A stretch of 64,000 nt of DNA from Candidatus Hebobacterum abditum (lineage in GTDB: Bacteria > Armatimonadota > Hebobacteria > Hebobacterales > Hebobacteraceae): assembly GCA_029821875.1 (NCBI GenBank), contig JALGXW010000024.1, positions 1 through 64,000 on the forward strand, written 5' to 3'. The translations under genes were made by a program, and so were the position numbers. The notes under the pieces are model-generated. The model was not told where the DNA came from, did no database searches, and saw only the letters and a program-made list of their open reading frames with translations. Below are positions 1-9,034 of the stretch, piece by piece (positions within the stretch are counted from its first letter, which is position 1; the number at the start of each line of letters is the position of its first letter).

Positions 1-2
1 CC

Positions 3-857
3 GAAAGGATTCCGCTGACGCCGGGCCAGGAAGGCACGGACTTCGACCCGGCTCTGACGCGGTTCATCCAAGCACTGGAGCAGTTCGTGACTCGGGCGGA
101 CGTGGCCGAGTTCCTGGGGGACGACTTCGTTGGCGAAGCAGGCGAGGGGTTCACGGTCAGCGCGCAGGGAAAGGGTGTCGCGCTTTACTCTCCGTCGTTC
201 CTTTACGAAACGTGGAACGCAGACGATCCATTCTTCAACGAATTCCACGACCGAGTGCTCTCGAGCAACAGCGACCTCGAAGTCGTCGAACCCGGCGGGG
301 TCTGGCCGGGAGTCGCCGCCACGTTCTACGACGACTGGTCGGTTGGTGTGGCTTCTCCGGAGGGCGCGCCGACGTCGGTCGTGATCAGCGGCGGGGGCAA
401 CCAGGTCTACCTGATACCGGGGGGCGCCATGCGCGCGGGCACTCCGGCCGAGGGAGATCGCGTCGAGTTGCTGTTCCCGGGCGCGCCGGTGGCCCGAGCG
501 GTGCCGGTGCCAATTGTCATCTGGCCGTTGGAGGAGGGCGGAGTGGTCACCGTCTCGGTGGAGCAGTATGATCGCGACGGCATCGAGCTCCTCGTCTATG
601 GAACCGGCGCACAGCCACGGCTGCGGGGGGGCCGGGTCGACATGTTCGGCGGGCAGCAGACCCCAGTCGAGATCGAAGTGCGCGGCGGGCCGCGTCGGAT
701 GTCCGCGGACTCGGTGTATCGAGTGACGGTTCGGCAAGGCGCACGAGGACGGCTGGGCAAGGAGCTGGACATCATGCCGAACCCCGACACGGGGTCGCTG
801 CTGATACGAGAGACGATCCACGAGGCCAGGATCAGAATCGAACCCCTAGCTGAGTAG
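3..857 (+). CDS. Hypothetical protein, 5' truncated by the window edge
   Basis: The frame is open from the first bases with no stop upstream, so the N-terminus lies outside the window; about 284 residues are visible. A GTG at 87 could serve as an internal start, but it has no ribosome binding site and codons before it continue the same style, so I treat the gene as partial. I recognise no family. The C-terminal half alternates hydrophobic and polar residues with many Val, Gly and Arg, suggesting a beta-rich fold. gatC follows after 15 bp, so the two may be co-transcribed, but that gives no functional clue. Confidence 0.7.
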   Translation, partial: ERIPLTPGQEGTDFDPALTRFIQALEQFVTRADVAEFLGDDFVGEAGEGFTVSAQGKGVALYSPSFLYETWNADDPFFNEFHDRVLSSNSDLEVVEPGGVWPGVAATFYDDWSVGVASPEGAPTSVVISGGGNQVYLIPGGAMRAGTPAEGDRVELLFPGAPVARAVPVPIVIWPLEEGGVVTVSVEQYDRDGIELLVYGTGAQPRLRGGRVDMFGGQQTPVEIEVRGGPRRMSADSVYRVTVRQGARGRLGKELDIMPNPDTGSLLIRETIHEARIRIEPLAE

Positions 858-872
858 AGTGAGGATCTTGCG

Positions 873-1160
873 ATGCGTTTGACGCCCGAGGAGGTGGAGC
901 ACGTTGCGCTGCTCGCCCGGCTGCGGCTCACAGATGAAGAGCGGGAGCGCCTCACGACTCAGCTGAACTCGATCCTGGAGCACTTCGAGCAGCTCCAGCA
1001 GATCGACACCTCGGGCGTCCCCCCGATGTCGCATGCCGTCCCCATGTCGAACGTCCTCCGCGAGGATGAACCTGCACCTTCGTTGTCTCCCGAGGAGGCG
1101 CTGCGGAACGCTCCCGATGAGGCGCGGGACTGCTTCCGCGTTCCGAGGGTGATCGAATGA
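873..1160 (+). CDS. gatC: Asp/Glu-tRNA amidotransferase subunit C (GatC)
   Basis: GatC stabilises the GatA-GatB amidotransferase, which converts Glu-tRNA(Gln) and Asp-tRNA(Asn) to Gln-tRNA and Asn-tRNA in the cytoplasm. The 95-residue length is normal. The N-terminus ([20 protein letters not shown]) is the family's first helix, and the C-terminal half shows the usual [19 protein letters not shown] type segment that wraps GatA. A GAGG ribosome binding site precedes the ATG. Its stop overlaps the gatA start by ATGA, so the two are translationally coupled. gatB is not in the window. Confidence 0.95.
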   Translation: MRLTPEEVEHVALLARLRLTDEERERLTTQLNSILEHFEQLQQIDTSGVPPMSHAVPMSNVLREDEPAPSLSPEEALRNAPDEARDCFRVPRVIE

Positions 1161-2683
1161 GCGCCGATAGAGGGCTCAACGAGCTGACGGCACACGAGCT
1201 GTCGGAGTTGCTGGGGGCCCGTGAGGTCTCGGCGCAAGAGGTCCTGGCGGCGGTCTGCCAGCGCGTGGACGAAGTGGAGGACGAGATACATGCCTATGTG
1301 CTGCAGACCCGCGATGTCGCCGAAGCACAGGCGAAGGACATTGACGAGCGGCGGGCGCGGGGCGAGGACCTGCCGCCTCTGGCAGGGGTGCCGCTCGCAC
1401 TCAAAGACATCTACTGCACAAAGAGCATCGAGACGACGTGCTGCTCCAAGATCCTGAAGGGCTTCGTGCCGCCTTACGATGCCGATGTCATCGAACGCTG
1501 CCGCCGCAACGGCCTCGTCTTCGTCGGGAAGACCAACATGGACGAGTTCGCCATGGGATCGTCGACCGAGAACTCGGCCTTCGGGGTGACTCGGAATCCG
1601 TGGGACCTGGACCGAGTGCCGGGCGGCTCGAGCGGCGGCTCGGCCGCCTCGGTCGCGGGCTCTGAAGCAGTTGTGGGCATGGGCACCGATACTGGCGGCT
1701 CGATCCGTCAGCCGGCCAGCTTCTGCGGCGTCGTCGGCCTCAAGCCAACCTACGGGCGCGTTTCCCGCTACGGTGTGATCGCATTCGCCAGCTCGCTGGA
1801 TCAGGTCGGGCCGATCACGAAGGATGTTCGGGACTGCGCCCTCATGATGAACGTGCTCGCGGGACATGACCCGCGCGACTCGACCTCGATCGATGCGCCG
1901 AGACCCGACTACACGAAGGCGCTGGGCCTCGACCTGAAGGGACTTCGTATTGGCCTTGTCAAGGAGTTCATGGAGTACCAGGGGCGCGGCATAGATGCAG
2001 AGGTAGCGGCCGCGATTGGCGCTGCGCTCGAACGCTTCTGCGAGCTCGGAGCGGAATGTGACGAGGTGTCGCTCCCACACCTCGACTACTCGATCCCGGT
2101 CTACTACATCATCGCGCCCGCAGAGGCAAGCTCCAATCTGGCCCGGTACGACGGCGTGCAATACGGACACCGAACACCGGACGATGACGGCGATATCATC
2201 GAGATGTACAGCCGGACGCGAGATGAGGGATTCGGCGCGGAGGTGAAACGCCGCATTATGCTCGGAACCTACGCGCTGAGCGCGGGCTACTACGATGCCT
2301 ACTACCTGAAGGCCAGCCAAGTTCGAACCCTCATCCGGCAGGATTTCGACCGCGCCTTCGAGCGCTTCGACGTGCTTGTCGGCGCTACGAGCCCGACCGT
2401 CGCCTTCCGGCTCGGCGAGAAGACCGACGACCCCCTGGCGATGTACCTCTCCGATGTGTGCACCATCCCGGTGAACATGGGAGGTCTCCCGGGCATGTCG
2501 ATTCCCTGCGGCTTCTCCGCCGACGGACTGCCCATTGGTCTGCAGCTAGTGGGCAAGGCGCTTGGGGAGGAAACGCTTCTGCGGAGTGCGCACGCGTTCG
2601 AGCAGAGCACCGATTACCACCGCCGACAGGCGCGGCCGATCTCGGCCGGCGATGGGCGGCGGTCTGCTGTGGCGCGGGGCTAG
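1157..2683 (+). CDS. gatA: Asp/Glu-tRNA amidotransferase subunit A (GatA)
   Basis: GatA is the glutaminase subunit of the tRNA-dependent amidotransferase: it releases ammonia from glutamine for GatB. The 508 residues are close to family length. The amidase-signature triad is visible: Lys83 ([11 protein letters not shown]), Ser158 in GGSSGGS and nucleophile Ser182 in [11 protein letters not shown], spaced as in characterised GatA enzymes. The ATG overlaps the gatC stop by 4 bp. The last 20 residues are Arg-rich and look unconserved. The organism probably lacks GlnRS and/or AsnRS, which is inference from the presence of gatCA. Confidence 0.96.
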   Translation: MSADRGLNELTAHELSELLGAREVSAQEVLAAVCQRVDEVEDEIHAYVLQTRDVAEAQAKDIDERRARGEDLPPLAGVPLALKDIYCTKSIETTCCSKILKGFVPPYDADVIERCRRNGLVFVGKTNMDEFAMGSSTENSAFGVTRNPWDLDRVPGGSSGGSAASVAGSEAVVGMGTDTGGSIRQPASFCGVVGLKPTYGRVSRYGVIAFASSLDQVGPITKDVRDCALMMNVLAGHDPRDSTSIDAPRPDYTKALGLDLKGLRIGLVKEFMEYQGRGIDAEVAAAIGAALERFCELGAECDEVSLPHLDYSIPVYYIIAPAEASSNLARYDGVQYGHRTPDDDGDIIEMYSRTRDEGFGAEVKRRIMLGTYALSAGYYDAYYLKASQVRTLIRQDFDRAFERFDVLVGATSPTVAFRLGEKTDDPLAMYLSDVCTIPVNMGGLPGMSIPCGFSADGLPIGLQLVGKALGEETLLRSAHAFEQSTDYHRRQARPISAGDGRRSAVARG

Positions 2684-2719
2684 TCGGGAGACTCCTTCAC
2701 CGATGACGAAGGACGTGAC

Positions 2720-4024
2720 ATGAGCCAGAAAAGGGAATCGGCGCGGCTGCAGGTCGCGCTGGACTTCATCGAGCTGGATCGGGCGCTCAAGGTGGCCGAG
2801 GAGGCCGTGGCGGGCGGCGCCGACATCGTCGAGGCCGGCACGCCCCTCATCAAGAGCGTTGGCCTCGAGTCAGTGCGCCGGCTGCGGGCGATGTTCCCCC
2901 GCCTCCCCATCGCGGCGGACATGAAGGTGATGGACGCAGGCCGGATCGAAGTGGAGTCTGCGGCCAAGGCCGGGGCGAAGATCGTGCATGTGCTGGCGGC
3001 CGCGCCCGACGCGACCCTGGCCGAATGCGTGGCGGCGGGGCGCGACTACGGGGCCGAGATCGTGGCCGATCTCCTCGGCGCACAGGACCCCGTGGGCCGG
3101 GCGGGAGAGGTGGCGAAGCTCGGGGTGGACTACATCGGCGTGCATACGGCCATCGACGCGCAGATGCAGGCGGCCGATCCCTTCGAGCTCCTTCACCGCC
3201 TGGCCGAGGCGGTGGAAGTGCCGATCTGCGTGGCGGGCGGAATCCATTCCGAGAGCGCGGGGAAGGCGGTCGAAGCGGGCGCGTCGGTGGTGATCGTGGG
3301 GGGAGCCATCAGCAAGGCCGCCGATGCGCGCACGGCCACCGAGGATCTCAAGCGGGCCATCACGGAGAAGATAAGCATTCCGACGAAGCTGTACAAGCGG
3401 GGCACGGAGGAGAACATCCGAGAGATACTGCTGCAGATATCGGCGGCCAACCTCTCGGACGCGATGCACAGGCGCGGGGTGCTGCAAGGCATCCGTCCGG
3501 TCGCGCCGGGGCTGAAGGTCGTCGGGCGGGCGCTGACGGTGCGCTCGGCCCCGGGCGACTACGCCAAGCCCGTGGAGGCGATCGACCACGCGAAGCCGGG
3601 CGATGTCATCGTGGTCGCTGCCGGGGGAGTCGGCCCCGCCGTCTGGGGCGAGATGGCCAGCCGCAGCGCGATGAACCGCGAGGTGGCCGGGGTCGTGATA
3701 GACGGGGGGCTCCGCGATAGCGGCGACATTAGCGAGCTTAGGTTCCCGGCCTTCGCACGGGTCATCTGCCCGAACGCCGGCGAGCCGCGAGGGCTCGGTG
3801 AGATCGGTGTTTCCGTCACGATTGGCGGAGAGACTGTCGAGCCGGGCGACTGGATACTGGGCGACGACGATGGCGTCGTGCGCATCCCGAGAGACCAGGC
3901 CGCCGAGTGGGCCAACCGCGGCATGGAGTGGTACGAACGGGAGAACAGGATCCGGGAGGAGATCGTCCGCGGTGGCACCTACGGGGAGCTGGCCGAGCTG
4001 GAGAAGTGGGAGAAGCCGCGGTGA
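2720..4024 (+). CDS. Fused 3-hexulose-6-phosphate synthase / RraA-like protein
   Basis: Two domains in one 434-residue chain. Residues 8-215 form an orotidine-phosphate-decarboxylase-type barrel of the hexulose-6-phosphate synthase (HPS) family: QVALDFIELDRAL, then AADMKVMDAG with the D-x-K-x-x-D active-site pattern, and VAGGIHSES phosphate loop. HPS condenses ribulose 5-phosphate with formaldehyde. Residues 235-415 are RraA-like, with DAMHRRG near the start and the VIDGGLRD motif (Arg-Asp) shared with HMG/CHA-type aldolases. The same fusion is known from archaea and scattered bacteria. No stand-alone hexuloisomerase lies beside it, so assimilation and pentose synthesis are both possible. Substrate of the RraA part is unknown. 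Confidence 0.88.
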   Translation: MSQKRESARLQVALDFIELDRALKVAEEAVAGGADIVEAGTPLIKSVGLESVRRLRAMFPRLPIAADMKVMDAGRIEVESAAKAGAKIVHVLAAAPDATLAECVAAGRDYGAEIVADLLGAQDPVGRAGEVAKLGVDYIGVHTAIDAQMQAADPFELLHRLAEAVEVPICVAGGIHSESAGKAVEAGASVVIVGGAISKAADARTATEDLKRAITEKISIPTKLYKRGTEENIREILLQISAANLSDAMHRRGVLQGIRPVAPGLKVVGRALTVRSAPGDYAKPVEAIDHAKPGDVIVVAAGGVGPAVWGEMASRSAMNREVAGVVIDGGLRDSGDISELRFPAFARVICPNAGEPRGLGEIGVSVTIGGETVEPGDWILGDDDGVVRIPRDQAAEWANRGMEWYERENRIREEIVRGGTYGELAELEKWEKPR

Positions 4025-4074
4025 CCCGGCGGCTGTGGCGCCAGTGAGCCCGAGGTAGCGGAGGCCGCGCCGGT

Positions 4075-5007
4075 ATGAGGATTGCCATCGTCGGACCTGG
4101 GGCCATTGGGAGTCTCTTCGCCGGGATGCTCAGCCGGGGTGGGCACGATGTCTGGCTGATCGACAGGCGCTCCGAGCGGGCGCGGCTCCTGTCCAGGCGG
4201 GGAATCTGGGTGTCGGGCGTCAGCGGCGAGTTCAACGCCGGGGTTCGGACCAGCTGCATTCCCGAAGATGTGGGCCCGGTGCGCCTGGCCCTGGTTGCTG
4301 TGAAGTCCTACGACACGGAAGGGGCGGCCGAGACGGCGCGGCCGCTCGTCGGGCCGGATACGGCGGTCCTCACGCTGCAGAACGGGCTGGGCAACATCGA
4401 GGTGCTTGCACGTGTGCTGGGGGCGGAATGCGTTCTCGGCGGTGTCACGTCTCAGGGGGCGACCCTGATCGCTCCCGGTCAGGTGCGCCACGCCGGGCAG
4501 GGCGTCACCGTGATAGGCGAGCTGGACGGCGAGCTGACCCCTCGGCTTAGGGAGATCGCGGATGCCTTCTCGGACTGCGGCCTCCGCACAGAGCTGACGG
4601 CTGACCTGGACTCCATTCTCTGGGGCAAGCTCGCGGTCAACGCGGGTGTCAACGCGGTGGCGACGCTGGCACAAGTCCGCAACGGCGGCCTTCTGGAATC
4701 ACGCAGCCTCCGCCAGCTGATGCGCGGGGCAGTTGGCGAGGTCGTCCGGGTGGCCCAGCGGCTGGAGATCGAGCTGCCGGAGGAGGATATGGAGTCGTAT
4801 GCCGAGGGGATATGTCAGCGCACGGCCGATAATGTCAACTCGATGTTACAGGACGTGCACCGGCAGCGGCGCACTGAGGTGGACGCTATCAACGGAGCAG
4901 TGGTAAGAGAGGGCGAGCGCGTTGGCGTCGCCACCCCGATCAATGCCGTTCTCGCCGAGCTGATCCGGGGCGTCGAGCAGACGTACGCGGCACGGATTGC
5001 TCGCTGA
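4075..5007 (+). CDS. 2-dehydropantoate 2-reductase family protein (PanE-like)
   Basis: A 310-residue NADPH-dependent oxidoreductase of the ApbA/PanE family, which reduces ketopantoate to pantoate for CoA synthesis. The N-terminal Rossmann motif is IVGPGAIGSLFAGML (residues 4-18). VAVKSYDT follows at about 75 and LQNGLGNIEVL at about 105. The C-terminal domain carries LWGKLAVNAGVNAVATLA, containing the catalytic Lys and substrate-binding Asn positions, and ends with RRTEVDAINGAVVREGERVGV, typical of the family. panE paralogues often act on other 2-keto acids, so pantoate is likely but not certain. It lies between HPS-RraA and a methyltransferase in an apparent operon. Confidence 0.85.
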   Translation: MRIAIVGPGAIGSLFAGMLSRGGHDVWLIDRRSERARLLSRRGIWVSGVSGEFNAGVRTSCIPEDVGPVRLALVAVKSYDTEGAAETARPLVGPDTAVLTLQNGLGNIEVLARVLGAECVLGGVTSQGATLIAPGQVRHAGQGVTVIGELDGELTPRLREIADAFSDCGLRTELTADLDSILWGKLAVNAGVNAVATLAQVRNGGLLESRSLRQLMRGAVGEVVRVAQRLEIELPEEDMESYAEGICQRTADNVNSMLQDVHRQRRTEVDAINGAVVREGERVGVATPINAVLAELIRGVEQTYAARIAR

Positions 5008-5024
5008 GGCAGCGGGAGCAGAAC

Positions 5025-5828
5025 ATGATAATCGTCGGAGAGCGCATCAACGGTACCCGCAGTCGTGTGAGGGATGCCATCATGGCTCGCGATGCGGACT
5101 TCGTGGAGGAGGAGGCGCAGCAACAGGCCGAGGCGGGGGCCGACTACATCGACGTTAACGCTGGCACCGGCCCAGAGCGGGAGGCCGACGACCTGGCGTG
5201 GCTCGTCCAGACAGTGCAGGCCGCAGTCACACTGCCCGTGTGCATCGACTCGCCCAGCGTGGCAGCCCTTCGAGCCGGCCTGGAGGCGGCCGATGGCAAG
5301 GCCATGCTCAACTCGGCCAGCGCCGAGGAGGCTCGAATGAAGGCAGTCCTCGACCTTGCCGGCCTTCACGCCGCTCGCGTCATCGGTTTGACCATGGATG
5401 ACTCGGGCCTGCCGACGAGGGCTGAGCAGCGCGTCGCGATTGCCCAGAAGCTAGTGGCAAAGGCGGAGGAGATCGGCATCGACCGCGACGACATCTTCCT
5501 TGACCCGCTGGCCAGGGCGGTGGCGGTCGAGAACGAGCAGGGAGCCGCCTTCCTCGATGCGGTCGCCGGGATTCGCCAATCCCTGCCGGGCGTCCACGTG
5601 ATATGTGGATTGAGCAACATCTCCTTCCAGATGCCTGCTCGGCGCTTGCTCAACCGGATCTTCCTGGCGATGGCGATGGCGAGAGGCATGGACGCCGCCA
5701 TCGTCGACCCTCTGGATGGCGGCCTGATGGCCGCCGTGTGCGCGGGGAGGGCCCTGCTCGGCCAGGACGACATGTGCATGGGGTACATCGAGGCCCATAG
5801 GGGCGGACGGCTCGCCGAGTGGAGCTGA
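5025..5828 (+). CDS. Pterin-binding (methyltetrahydrofolate) methyltransferase
   Basis: A 267-residue TIM barrel of the dihydropteroate-synthase/MetH pterin-binding family, similar to AcsE, which passes the methyl group of methyl-tetrahydrofolate to a corrinoid protein. Landmarks: IIVGERINGTR at the N-terminus, ADYIDVNAGTG at about 40, LPVCIDSPS at about 75, MLNSASAE at about 95, DDIFLDPLA at about 155 and HVICGLSNISF at about 195, all standard pterin-pocket strands. No corrinoid protein, CO dehydrogenase or reductive activator is nearby, so the partner is unknown. Starting at ATG 5025 after a short gap, it appears co-transcribed with the gene at 4075 and the acetyl-CoA synthetase that follows. 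Confidence 0.88.
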   Translation: MIIVGERINGTRSRVRDAIMARDADFVEEEAQQQAEAGADYIDVNAGTGPEREADDLAWLVQTVQAAVTLPVCIDSPSVAALRAGLEAADGKAMLNSASAEEARMKAVLDLAGLHAARVIGLTMDDSGLPTRAEQRVAIAQKLVAKAEEIGIDRDDIFLDPLARAVAVENEQGAAFLDAVAGIRQSLPGVHVICGLSNISFQMPARRLLNRIFLAMAMARGMDAAIVDPLDGGLMAAVCAGRALLGQDDMCMGYIEAHRGGRLAEWS

Positions 5829-5846
5829 AGGTGCTGAGACCAAATC

Positions 5847-7961
5847 ATGCCTGAGACCGTCGGGCTGCAGCAGTTCTTCGAACCGAGGTCGGTCGCGGTT
5901 ATCGGGGCCTCGACGAAGCCGGGCAAAGTCGGGCACGCCATACTGCGCAACATGCTCACGGGCGGCTTCGAGGGCGAGGTCCACCCGATCAACCCCCACG
6001 CCGAGGAGATCCTCGGGAGGCCGTGCTACCCCCGCGTGACGGAGGTCGGGGGAGAGGTCGACCTCGCAGTGATCGTCGTCCCGGCGGCGGCCGTGCTGTC
6101 GGTGATGAGGGATTGCCGAGAGAAAGGCATCACGGCCGCAATCGTGATTTCGGCCGGCTTCAAGGAGGCCGGGGCCGAGGGCCTGGCGCGAGAGCGCCAG
6201 CTTGGGGGGCTTGCGCGGGAGCTCGGGATACGCGTGGTGGGGCCGAACTGCCTTGGCATCATGTCCACCAGCAACGGCCTCAACGCCACCTTTGCTGAGG
6301 GGATGCCGAAGCGGGGGAACGTGTCGATGATGTCGCAGTCCGGCGCGCTCGCCACCGCGATCATCGACTGGTCGATCCAGCAGGGAGTCGGCTACAGCAA
6401 GTTCGTGAGCTTCGGCAACGGGGTGGACGTCGGCGTCGTCGACCTGCTGCGCGCGTGGGAGGATGACGAAGAGACCAAGGTCATCGTCGCCTACATCGAG
6501 GGCCTGGCGAACGGCCCGGAGTTCATGGAGGTCGCGCGGCAGGTCTCCGCGAAGAAGCCGATCGTCGTGGTGAAGTCGGGAGGGACCCAGGCCGGCGCCA
6601 GAGCCGTGTCTTCGCACACTGGCAGTCTGGCCGGCTCGGAGCAGGCCTACAACGCAGCCTTCATGCAGTCGGGCGTAATCCGGGCCCAGTCCGTCGAAGA
6701 GCTCTTCGATCTTGCCGTCGCCTTCTCGTACCAGGGCCCACCGCGCGGCAGGTCGGTCGGAATCGTGACCAACGCGGGCGGCCCCGGCATCATGGCCACC
6801 GACGCCGTGGAGAGAGCCGGCCTACGCCTCGCGGGGCTGGAGCAGGAGACGATCCACGCGCTTCGCAAGGAATTGCCGGAGGCATCGAACTTCTACAATC
6901 CGATCGACGTGCTCGGCGATGCGGACGCCGAGCGGTACACCTATGCGGCCGAGCACCTGCTGAGAGACCGGAATGTCGATGGTGTGGTCGCCGTGGTGAC
7001 GCCGCAGGCGATGACGCGTCCGACGGAGACCGCCGAGAGGCTCGCGTTTGCGGTCGCGCAATCGAAGAAGCCGGTGCTCGCGTGCTTCATGGGCGGCAGC
7101 GCGATGGAGGAAGCGGTGGAGATGCTGAACGAGCGCCGCGTCCCCGTCTATCTCTATCCCGAGAGGGCCGTCGAGGCGCTGGCGAAGATGGCCGAATACC
7201 GGGAGTGGCTGGAGGAGCCGCCCGACGAGTACATCCGGGTCGTGCCTTACACCCAGGGCGTCGAGCGCGCCTTCGGGGCCGCCCGCGCAGAGGGCCGCGT
7301 CAATCTGGGAGAGGTCGAGGCCCGCGAGGTGCTGCAGGCCTACGGCCTGCGAGTCCCCGAGAGCCATGTCGCTCAAAGCGCCGACGAGGCGGCCGCGCAC
7401 GCGGAGAAGATCGGGTTTCCGGTGGTGATGAAGATCATCTCGCCCGACATCCTACACAAGTCCGACATCGGCGGCGTGCGCGTCGGCATCCGAGATCGGC
7501 AAGAGACGATGGATGCATACGATCTCATGATGCTGCGAGTGCACCGCTACGCGCCGGAGGCGGTCCTGCGCGGCGTCTTCGTACAGGAGTTCATCCAGGC
7601 CGGCCGGGAGGTCATAGTCGGCAGCACCCGAGACCCCCAGTTCGGCCCGCTGGTGATGTTCGGGCTCGGGGGCATCTACGTCGAGGTGCTCAGAGACGTG
7701 AGCTTCCGGGTGGCCCCGTTCGGCGCGCGGCATGCGCGGCGCATGATCGACGAGATCCGCTCGGCGCCGCTGCTCCGCGGCGCGCGGGGCGAGAAGCCAT
7801 CCGACATCGACGCCATCGTCAATACGCTGCTGGTCGTCTCTCAAATGGTCACCGACTTCCCGCAGATCGTGGAGATGGACATCAATCCACTGAAGGTGGG
7901 GGAGGCCGGCGAGGGGGCGGTGGCGGTCGACGCGCGGATCACGATCGCGGAAGAAGAGTAG
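5847..7961 (+). CDS. ADP-forming acetate-CoA ligase, fused alpha-beta subunits
   Basis: Makes ATP from acetyl-CoA (or another acyl-CoA), ADP and phosphate in the cytoplasm. The 704-residue chain has the fused order: CoA-binding domain at residues 1-130 (SVAVIGASTKPGKVGHAI), succinyl-CoA-ligase-like domain at about 145-300 with the phospho-histidine loop SSHTGSLAGSEQA, and a C-terminal ATP-grasp domain from about 480 (GFPVVMKIISPDILHKSDIGG). The fused form occurs in archaea and many anaerobic bacteria that excrete acetate. The next gene is a BioD-like/DRTGG protein of the kind often joined to phosphotransacetylase, supporting a role in acyl-CoA energy metabolism. The acyl group cannot be read from the sequence. 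Confidence 0.93.
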   Translation: MPETVGLQQFFEPRSVAVIGASTKPGKVGHAILRNMLTGGFEGEVHPINPHAEEILGRPCYPRVTEVGGEVDLAVIVVPAAAVLSVMRDCREKGITAAIVISAGFKEAGAEGLARERQLGGLARELGIRVVGPNCLGIMSTSNGLNATFAEGMPKRGNVSMMSQSGALATAIIDWSIQQGVGYSKFVSFGNGVDVGVVDLLRAWEDDEETKVIVAYIEGLANGPEFMEVARQVSAKKPIVVVKSGGTQAGARAVSSHTGSLAGSEQAYNAAFMQSGVIRAQSVEELFDLAVAFSYQGPPRGRSVGIVTNAGGPGIMATDAVERAGLRLAGLEQETIHALRKELPEASNFYNPIDVLGDADAERYTYAAEHLLRDRNVDGVVAVVTPQAMTRPTETAERLAFAVAQSKKPVLACFMGGSAMEEAVEMLNERRVPVYLYPERAVEALAKMAEYREWLEEPPDEYIRVVPYTQGVERAFGAARAEGRVNLGEVEAREVLQAYGLRVPESHVAQSADEAAAHAEKIGFPVVMKIISPDILHKSDIGGVRVGIRDRQETMDAYDLMMLRVHRYAPEAVLRGVFVQEFIQAGREVIVGSTRDPQFGPLVMFGLGGIYVEVLRDVSFRVAPFGARHARRMIDEIRSAPLLRGARGEKPSDIDAIVNTLLVVSQMVTDFPQIVEMDINPLKVGEAGEGAVAVDARITIAEEE

Positions 7962-7978
7962 ACCGCAGGAGGCTGGAG

Positions 7979-9034
7979 ATGGTCACGCTGTACATAGGCT
8001 CGAGCGATTCCTACGCGGGCAAGACGCTGACGAGCATCATCCTGGGCAAGCGGTGGCAGCGCCAGGGCCGCCGCGTCGGCTACATGAAGCCGCTCGGGTT
8101 GCTGCCCCTGACCGTGGGAGAAGAGGTGACGGATGAGGACGCTCAGTTCGTCGCCGAGCAGCTCGACGTGAGCGCGGCCCCCTCGAATCTCTGCCCTGTC
8201 CTCATGACGCCCGAGGCCTGCCGGATGGCCCCCGAAGAGGCCAGGCAGAAAGTGCAGCACGCCTTCGAGGCGAGCTCGGCGGAGGCCGACGTGATGCTCG
8301 TCTGCGGCACCGGCTCGGTCCTGACGAGGGGGAGCATGCTCGGGCTGAACGGCGTCAGCGTGGCCGAGCTTCTCGATGCGAAGGTCCTGCTCGTGGGGCG
8401 CTGTGAGTCGCTGCTTGATGCCGACAGCATCGTGGCCTCTCGGCGGGCCTTGGGCGATCGCGTGGTGGGAGCGATCGTCAACCTGGTGCCGCCGCGCCTG
8501 AAGGACCAGGTGTGGGACGAGATCGTGCCGTGCCTCGAGTCGCTGGGGTTGACCGTGTTCGGCCTCATGCCGAGAGACCCGATCTTGCAGTCCGTCAGCG
8601 TGAGAGAGCTGGCGGAGGCGACAGCGGGTGAGTTCCTCTGCTGCGACGAGGCGGCCGAGGAGCTGGTCGAGAATTTCGTCGTTGGGGCAATGGGCGTCGA
8701 GCGGGCTCTACGCTACTTCCGCCGCACACCGCGCAAGTGCGTCATCACAGGCGGCGACCGCGCCGACATTCAGCTCGCCGCGCTCGAAACCCCGACACGA
8801 TGCCTCATCCTCACCGGAGACCTCCAGCCGAGCCACACTGTGCTTGCGCGGGCCGAGGAGCTTGGCGTGCCCGTGCTGCTCGTACGCGGCGACACCCTCG
8901 GGACAGTGGCGACCATCGAGCAGATGCTTGGCAAGCTCCGCGTAAGGGAGCCGCGGAAGATCCAGCATGCGATCGAGCAGTTCGAGGCCCATCTCGAGCT
9001 CGCCAAGCTCGACGAGGCGTTGGGGCTGGGATGA
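7979..9034 (+). CDS. BioD-like N-terminal phosphotransacetylase-type protein with DRTGG domain
   Basis: 351 residues. The N-terminal half is a dethiobiotin-synthetase/cobyrinic-acid-synthase type P-loop domain (YIGSSDSYAGKTLTSIILG). The C-terminal half is a DRTGG domain beginning near VITGGDRADIQLAAL. This pair is the regulatory front part of some phosphotransacetylases, but the catalytic Pta domain is absent, so the protein stands alone. It sits 17 bp after the ADP-forming acetyl-CoA ligase, with a GGAGG ribosome binding site, and its stop overlaps rimO by ATGA. A nucleotide-dependent sensor or regulator of acyl-CoA metabolism is a guess. The ATG at 7979 was chosen because an upstream extension would run deep into the ligase gene. 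Confidence 0.82.
   Translation: MVTLYIGSSDSYAGKTLTSIILGKRWQRQGRRVGYMKPLGLLPLTVGEEVTDEDAQFVAEQLDVSAAPSNLCPVLMTPEACRMAPEEARQKVQHAFEASSAEADVMLVCGTGSVLTRGSMLGLNGVSVAELLDAKVLLVGRCESLLDADSIVASRRALGDRVVGAIVNLVPPRLKDQVWDEIVPCLESLGLTVFGLMPRDPILQSVSVRELAEATAGEFLCCDEAAEELVENFVVGAMGVERALRYFRRTPRKCVITGGDRADIQLAALETPTRCLILTGDLQPSHTVLARAEELGVPVLLVRGDTLGTVATIEQMLGKLRVREPRKIQHAIEQFEAHLELAKLDEALGLG

Noticed and set aside
959-2320. 453-codon open frame antisense to gatC-gatA
   Set aside because: Complement of a well-supported gene in a GC-rich genome; composition is Arg/His/Ala-rich without motifs.
5451-6617. 388-codon antisense frame over the methyltransferase and acetyl-CoA ligase
   Set aside because: Both sense genes are clear families; the antisense product has no recognisable pattern.
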